Assembly: GCF_028994805.1 (NCBI RefSeq) | Contig: NZ_JAJQQP010000008.1 | Span: 42,524 to 106,523, forward strand | Length of the DNA stretch: 64,000 nucleotides | Direction of reading: 5' to 3' | From: Promicromonospora iranensis | GTDB lineage: Bacteria > Actinomycetota > Actinomycetes > Actinomycetales > Cellulomonadaceae | Part shown: one piece after another, positions 60,020 to 64,000 of the stretch | Position numbering within the stretch: the first letter of the stretch is position 1 | Layout: the number at the start of each line of letters is the position of its first letter | Position numbers and translations under genes: made by a program | The notes under the pieces: model-generated | Told to the model about the DNA's origin: nothing | What the model saw: only the letters and a program-made list of their open reading frames with translations | Databases searched by the model: none

Positions 60020-62077
60020 TCACCCCCGCAGCGCCAGCACCGCCAGCTCCGTGCGGGAGCGCACCCCGAGCTTGCGGAAGACCCGTCCCAGGTGCACCTC
60101 CACCGTCCGGACCGACACGTAGAGGCTCGCGGCGACCTGCCGGTTCGTCCGGCCCTGCACCACCAGCCGTGCCACGTCGAGCTCGCGTTCGGTGAGCAGG
60201 CCGTCCCACTGCCCGCACAGCTCCTCCGGCGTGACGTCGGCGGCGGGCTCGCCGGCTGGCTCGTCCGGCGCCCGGCTCGCCGTCTCGCCCGCACCGGTGG
60301 GTACGAAGCCCGGTGCCTTCAGCGCCTGTTCGGCGATGTGCTCCCAGGCCTTCGCTCCGGACTCCTCGAACAGCTCGTGGGCGCCGAGCAGGTGTGCGGC
60401 GGCGTCCCCGGGCAGTCCGAGGCGCGCGAACGCCCGGGCCGCGACGAGCTCGGTCAGGCCGCGCTCGAACGTCGAACCCACCCGCAACGAGGCCTCGACG
60501 GCCCGTTCGCGCGCCCGGTTGACCCCGGACGCGTCCGCCAGGGCGAGCTCGGCGCGTGCCAGGTCGAGCCGGCGCCGTCGCACCGGCCCGCCGGAGAAGC
60601 CGCCCGCCGACTCGGGGCCGACCGTCGGCAGGACGCGGAGCCGCAGCCGTTCGTGCGAGCGCCTGGCGGCCCGGTCCTGGCCGGCGAGCACGAGCAGCTC
60701 CACCGGGTCGGGCGTGGGCAGCCAGAGGCGGCGCAGGTCGTCGCCGCCGCGCTCGGCAGCGAGCCCGAGCAGGGTGGCGGCCTCGACCCAGCGGCCGTCG
60801 AACACGGCGGTCTGGGCGCGGTCGCCGAGCGTCGCCGCCCGTACGACGGGCGCCACCTGTCCGGGCACCGACGCCTCGAGCGCTGCGGTGGGCCGGCTCA
60901 GGTGCCCTTCCCGGACCAGGTCGAGGCGCCGCGCGAGTGCGATCCCGAGCCCACCGAAGGCGAGGGCGACGGGGAGGCGCTCGACGGCGTCGTCGAGCAC
61001 CGACACCGCCCCGGTGATGTCGCCGAGCCGCAGCGCGAGGTAGGACTGCGCCACGCGCAGGTGCGCCTCCGCGAGCGGCGTCATCGTCTCGTCGGGACCG
61101 TCGAACCAGCAGCTCGGCGGGCGTGCCGGAGCGAGCTCCGCGACCTCGGACAGGATGGTCGTGGCCTCGCCGGGCGCGCCGTCGAGCATGCGGATCGTCT
61201 TGCGTGCGGCGGCGATCGCCGCACGGTCGACACCACAGGCGTCACCCGGGACCACGGCGTCGGGCCGGCCGTCCAGGAGGGCGAGCGCCATGCCGAGCGG
61301 ACGAGTGGCGTCGGGCTGCCCGTCGGCGGCCGAGCCGTCGTCGGCATGGGCGGCACGGCGCAGGTGCACGACGGCGTCGTGCACCTGCCCTGCCCACAGG
61401 GCGGCGCGGCCGGCCACCGCGAACGCGCGTGCCCGCACCTGGTCGGTGCCGTGACTGGCGGCCTCGCGCGCCACCTCGTGCGCCCGGTGGACGTCGCCCC
61501 GGGCGAGGTGCTGCTCGGCGAGCTCGACCAGCCCGTCGGCGAGCAGGGGGTCACCGGCCAGCGTGCTGAGCGCCGTGTGCCACATGGCGATGAGCGGTTC
61601 GTCGGCCCTGCGGTGCACCTCCGCCAGGGCGACGTGGGCGGCGGTGCGGGTGGCGAGGTCGGCGTCCTCGTGCACCACCGAGCGGATACGTGGATGGTGG
61701 AACCGGAACCGGCCGCCCACCAGGTGCAGGTGGCGGCCGGCCGGTCCGGCCATGAGTGTGTCGATGTCGGTGCCGGACGCGGCGAGCAGCACCTCCGTGC
61801 GGTCCACCACCGCCACGGCGGCGACGAGCAGGACACGGCGCGCTTCGTCGTCGAGCCCGAGCGGGCCGACGGCCTCTCGGACCGCACGCGCGGCAGGGAG
61901 CGGGTCCGGCATCAGCGCCGTCCCGAGGAGATGCTCGTCGTCGAGCATCCGGGCTGTCTGGTCCACACATCCAGGTTCATCACCCACCAGTCGGCTGAGC
62001 TCGCACGCGACGTGGGGCGCCACGGTGCGGTCACCGAGGGAGAGCGGAAAAACGACTTGCAGCGGCAGCGCGGTCAT
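60020..62077 (-). CDS. Large LuxR-family regulator without an ATPase domain
   Basis: A 685-aa regulator. The C-terminal LuxR HTH (LLTERELDVARLVVQGRTNR, QVAASLYVSVRTVEVHLGRV) is intact. The other ~610 residues are helical and TPR-like, similar to the LAL/MalT family, but no P-loop is present at the N-terminus, so it is a LAL protein that has lost or never had the AAA+ module. Ligand unknown. GGGAGGCTCGACG precedes ATG 62077. It is divergent from the chitinase gene, with a 14-bp inverted repeat between them, and could regulate it. Confidence 0.88.
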   Translation of the reverse strand: MTALPLQVVFPLSLGDRTVAPHVACELSRLVGDEPGCVDQTARMLDDEHLLGTALMPDPLPAARAVREAVGPLGLDDEARRVLLVAAVAVVDRTEVLLAASGTDIDTLMAGPAGRHLHLVGGRFRFHHPRIRSVVHEDADLATRTAAHVALAEVHRRADEPLIAMWHTALSTLAGDPLLADGLVELAEQHLARGDVHRAHEVAREAASHGTDQVRARAFAVAGRAALWAGQVHDAVVHLRRAAHADDGSAADGQPDATRPLGMALALLDGRPDAVVPGDACGVDRAAIAAARKTIRMLDGAPGEATTILSEVAELAPARPPSCWFDGPDETMTPLAEAHLRVAQSYLALRLGDITGAVSVLDDAVERLPVALAFGGLGIALARRLDLVREGHLSRPTAALEASVPGQVAPVVRAATLGDRAQTAVFDGRWVEAATLLGLAAERGGDDLRRLWLPTPDPVELLVLAGQDRAARRSHERLRLRVLPTVGPESAGGFSGGPVRRRRLDLARAELALADASGVNRARERAVEASLRVGSTFERGLTELVAARAFARLGLPGDAAAHLLGAHELFEESGAKAWEHIAEQALKAPGFVPTGAGETASRAPDEPAGEPAADVTPEELCGQWDGLLTERELDVARLVVQGRTNRQVAASLYVSVRTVEVHLGRVFRKLGVRSRTELAVLALRG

Positions 62078-62411
62078 CGTCGAGCCTCCCGGATTCGTTC
62101 ACGGTGCTCGCAAGTATGGCCTCCTCGCGTTTCACCCGCATCAACCTGAGGGCACGACTTTTGCTGCGTTCTGCCGTCGGACCTGGGATCCTGCTGCGCC
62201 TCGACGGTGAGGTACCTGGTACCGCACGAGGTTGTTTCGGAGTCGAAGGTTTCATGCCGAAACAACCTCGCGCGTCCGGCGCGGTCCCACTACGTAGTCC
62301 CACCGTGTGGAATTCCCTTATTCCCGATTAACGCAGGTTTCCTTACTTTTAGAGGAGCGTAACCAGCGTGACCCACCGGATCAGAGACGACCGGATGAGA
62401 GAGGGAAGACG
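62078..62411. other. Intergenic region between LuxR and chitinase genes
   Basis: No gene is supported in these 334 bp. They hold a perfect 14-bp inverted repeat with a 16-nt loop at 62227-62270 (CGAGGTTGTTTCGG and its complement), a GGTACC-T-GGTACC palindrome at 62211-62223 and ACTACGTAGT at 62289-62298. I do not find a DasR-type box. The AT-richer part after 62300 probably holds the chitinase promoter. Confidence 0.6.
62227..62270. repeat. 14-bp inverted repeat upstream of the chitinase gene
   Basis: Arms 62227-62240 and 62257-62270 are perfectly complementary; within the loop a nested TTCG-GAGT-CGAA pairing also exists. It may be an operator for the divergent LuxR protein or a hairpin in the chitinase leader. 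Confidence 0.6.
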
Positions 62412-64000
62412 ATGGACTCGACGTACCAACCGCCGTCAGGCATCAGCAGGACAGGCCGACGCATCCTCGCGGGGGTGGCCGCGCTCGCCGTGGCAGCCTC
62501 CGCCGCCGTGGCCGGCGCCGGCCTGCGCGACGCGCACGCGGCAGAGACGGAGACCGCCGCCACCGCTGCCGGTGGCTCCGCCATCAACGGCTTCCGCAGC
62601 GTCGGCTACTTCGCCCAGTGGGGGGTGTACGGGCGCGGCTACCAGGTCAAGCAGATCGACACGTCCGGCGTGGCCGACGAGCTGACCCACATCAACTACG
62701 CCTTCGCGAACATCCACCACCAGAACCTCGAGTGCTTCGAGGCCAACAAGGCCCAGAGCCCCGGCCCCAACGGCTCCGACGGAGCGGGCGACGCCTGGGC
62801 CGACTACGGCATGGGCTACACGGCGGCCAACTCCGTGTCGGGCACCGCAGACGCTTGGGACCAGCCGCTGGCCGGCTCGTTCAACCAGCTCAAGCAGCTC
62901 AAGGCGAAGCACCCGGACCTCAAGGTCATGATGTCGATGGGCGGGTGGACCTGGTCCAAGAACTTCTCGCTGGCGGCCAAGACGGAGGCATCGCGCGAGA
63001 AGCTCGTGTCGAGCTGCATCGACATGTTCATCAAGGGCAACCTGCCGGTCATCGACGGCCGCGGCGGACCCGGTGCCGCCGCCGGCGTCTTCGACGGCTT
63101 CGACATCGACTGGGAGTGGCCGGGCTCGCCGAACGGCGCCGAGGGCAACCACGTCGACCCCGTCAACGACAAGCGCAACTTCAAGCTCCTCCTCGCCGAG
63201 TTCCGCGAGCAGCTCGACGCGCTCGGCGCGACGACCGGCAAGGACTACGAGCTCTCCGCGTTCCTGCCCGCCAACCCGGCGGACATCGAGGCGGGCGGCT
63301 GGAACGACCCGGAGATCTTCGAGTACCTCGACTTCGGCAACGTCCAGGGCTACGACCTGCATGGTGCCTGGGACGCGAACCTCACCGGGCACCAGGGCAA
63401 CCTGCACCACGACCCTGCGGACCCGCGCGAGCCGGCGCGGCAGTTCAGCGTCGACCTGGCCGTCAAGTCGTACACGGACGCCGGGATCGACCCGGCACAG
63501 CTGGGCCTCGGCCTCGCGATGTACGGCCGGGGCTGGACCGGCGCCCCGTCGTCCGACGCGTGGGGCACCGCGACCGGCCCGGCCTCGGGTCAGTGGGAGG
63601 CGGGCATCAACGACTACGACGTCGTCAAGAACGTGGGTACCGGGTACTACGACGCCGAGCTGGGCGCTGCCTGGCGGCACGACGGCAACACCTGGTGGTC
63701 GTACGACAACGAGCAGTCCGTCCGGGCGAAGGCCGACTACATCCGGGCCGAGGGCCTGGGCGGGGCCATGTGGTGGGACCTGTCCGGTGATCGTTCCGGG
63801 ACCCTGACCGGCGCGCTGCAGGGCGTGCTCGGATCAGGGACGCCGGGGCCGGTCGAGGGCGGAGACCCCACCGACCCCACCGACCCGACGGACCCGACCG
63901 ACCCGACCGACCCGACGGACCCGACGGACCCGACGGACCCGACGGACCCGACCGACCCGACCGACCCGCCGGTCGACGAGTGCACGGCGGCGGCCTGGAG
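62412..64000 (+). CDS. Secreted GH18 chitinase, 3' end beyond the window
   Basis: The first 529 codons are visible. Residues 1-43 are a signal peptide (SRTGRRILAGVAALAVAASA, cleavage after AHA). The GH18 catalytic domain spans about 56-475 with D-x-x-D-x-D-x-E at FDGFDIDWEWPG (catalytic Glu235), and 'MMSMGGWTWSKNFS' and 'GLGLAMYGRGW' as further GH18 motifs. A (Asp-Pro-Thr)11 linker leads to PPVDECTAAAW, likely the start of a chitin-binding module cut by the window. GAGGGA is about 7 nt before ATG 62412. It degrades chitin to chito-oligosaccharides. Confidence 0.95.
   Translation, partial: MDSTYQPPSGISRTGRRILAGVAALAVAASAAVAGAGLRDAHAAETETAATAAGGSAINGFRSVGYFAQWGVYGRGYQVKQIDTSGVADELTHINYAFANIHHQNLECFEANKAQSPGPNGSDGAGDAWADYGMGYTAANSVSGTADAWDQPLAGSFNQLKQLKAKHPDLKVMMSMGGWTWSKNFSLAAKTEASREKLVSSCIDMFIKGNLPVIDGRGGPGAAAGVFDGFDIDWEWPGSPNGAEGNHVDPVNDKRNFKLLLAEFREQLDALGATTGKDYELSAFLPANPADIEAGGWNDPEIFEYLDFGNVQGYDLHGAWDANLTGHQGNLHHDPADPREPARQFSVDLAVKSYTDAGIDPAQLGLGLAMYGRGWTGAPSSDAWGTATGPASGQWEAGINDYDVVKNVGTGYYDAELGAAWRHDGNTWWSYDNEQSVRAKADYIRAEGLGGAMWWDLSGDRSGTLTGALQGVLGSGTPGPVEGGDPTDPTDPTDPTDPTDPTDPTDPTDPTDPTDPTDPPVDECTAAAW
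63864..63962 (+). repeat. 9-bp tandem repeat coding (Asp-Pro-Thr)11
   Basis: Eleven copies of GACCCNACN (a twelfth, GACCCGCCG, follows as Asp-Pro-Pro) encode the flexible linker of the chitinase. Codon-third positions vary between C and G, so it is a slowly drifting minisatellite that could change length by slippage. Confidence 0.95.

Noticed and set aside
60092..62149. 685-aa plus-strand frame opposite the LuxR gene
   Set aside because: Composition is Arg/Gly/Ala-rich with no domain, and it is fully antisense to a gene with a clear HTH and ribosome binding site.

Overview
The window is high-GC DNA from an actinobacterium. Leaderless promoters, a GlnR-type orphan regulator, a DUF222/HNH (13E12-type) gene, a DUF5063 gene beside recR, a methylcitrate operon and a chitinase with a (Asp-Pro-Thr)n linker together suggest Micrococcales, perhaps the Promicromonosporaceae/Cellulomonadaceae side. 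That placement is inference from gene content. The region is chromosomal and densely coding on both strands. I see no insertion sequence, CRISPR array or intact prophage.

Layout. 0-4.1 kb: end of a MarR gene, an XRE regulator, a NUDIX and a HAD hydrolase, a DUF6221 gene, tRNA-Ser(GGA) and the SRP RNA gene ffs. 4.5-7.1 kb: methionine ABC transporter metQ-metN-metI. 7.1-9.25 kb: a TetR-controlled ABC exporter with a 23-bp operator. 9.4-12.5 kb: dnaX and a NUDIX gene. 12.5-15.8 kb: an OhrR-like regulator with a VOC protein, a NADAR-domain protein, a GNAT acetyltransferase and an RlaP-type nucleotidyltransferase. 15.8-19.4 kb: a serine hydrolase and a two-gene ABC exporter. 19.4-24.8 kb: recR-DUF5063, a DUF2071 gene, a TauE-type exporter, and lysC-asd. 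24.8-29.7 kb: a GntR/YtrA-controlled operon with two ABC ATPases, two paralogous membrane proteins and a permease. 29.7-38 kb: a BASS-family transporter, a glutamine amidotransferase, a DAHP synthase gene with an aromatic-rich attenuator leader, a lipoprotein, a ferredoxin-reductase-like flavoprotein, the HNH gene, a GNAT and tRNA-Pro(CGG). 38.3-43.8 kb: RidA, DUF4177, a class A penicillin-binding protein, a metallophosphoesterase, a small membrane protein and a Crp-family regulator. 43.9-47.6 kb: prpD-prpB-prpC. 47.7-53.2 kb: nth, an epoxide-hydrolase-like protein, glnR, a membrane protein, YceI, and a thioredoxin/DUF4395 pair. 53.2-60 kb: DsrE, a 37-aa membrane protein, nitrobindin, ygfZ, FUSC, PadR plus a membrane partner, DUF2516, L-asparaginase II and dtd. 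60-64 kb: a LuxR-type regulator divergent from a secreted GH18 chitinase cut by the window end.

Main regulatory theme. Five genes (dnaX, recR, nth, the NADAR gene and the adjacent GNAT gene) are preceded by the same element: TGTCRGTG or a one-base variant, 8 nt, a -10 of the form (T/A)AnnnT, then 7 nt (8 for recR) to an ATG/GTG start. This matches the RecA-independent, PafBC-type DNA-damage promoter known from mycobacteria. It implies leaderless mRNAs and links NADAR (an enzyme family reported to remove ADP-ribose from guanine) and an uncharacterised acetyltransferase to genome repair. Many other genes also have a -10-like hexamer 6-7 nt before the start codon.

Other points of note are the leaderless Trp/Tyr/Phe leader peptide before the DAHP synthase gene, an internal start for the aspartokinase beta subunit, a 62-bp perfect palindrome between convergent genes, a 28-bp palindrome in the NUDIX/HAD intergenic region, a degenerate LexA box on the HNH gene, and an alpha/beta hydrolase whose nucleophile position is glycine.
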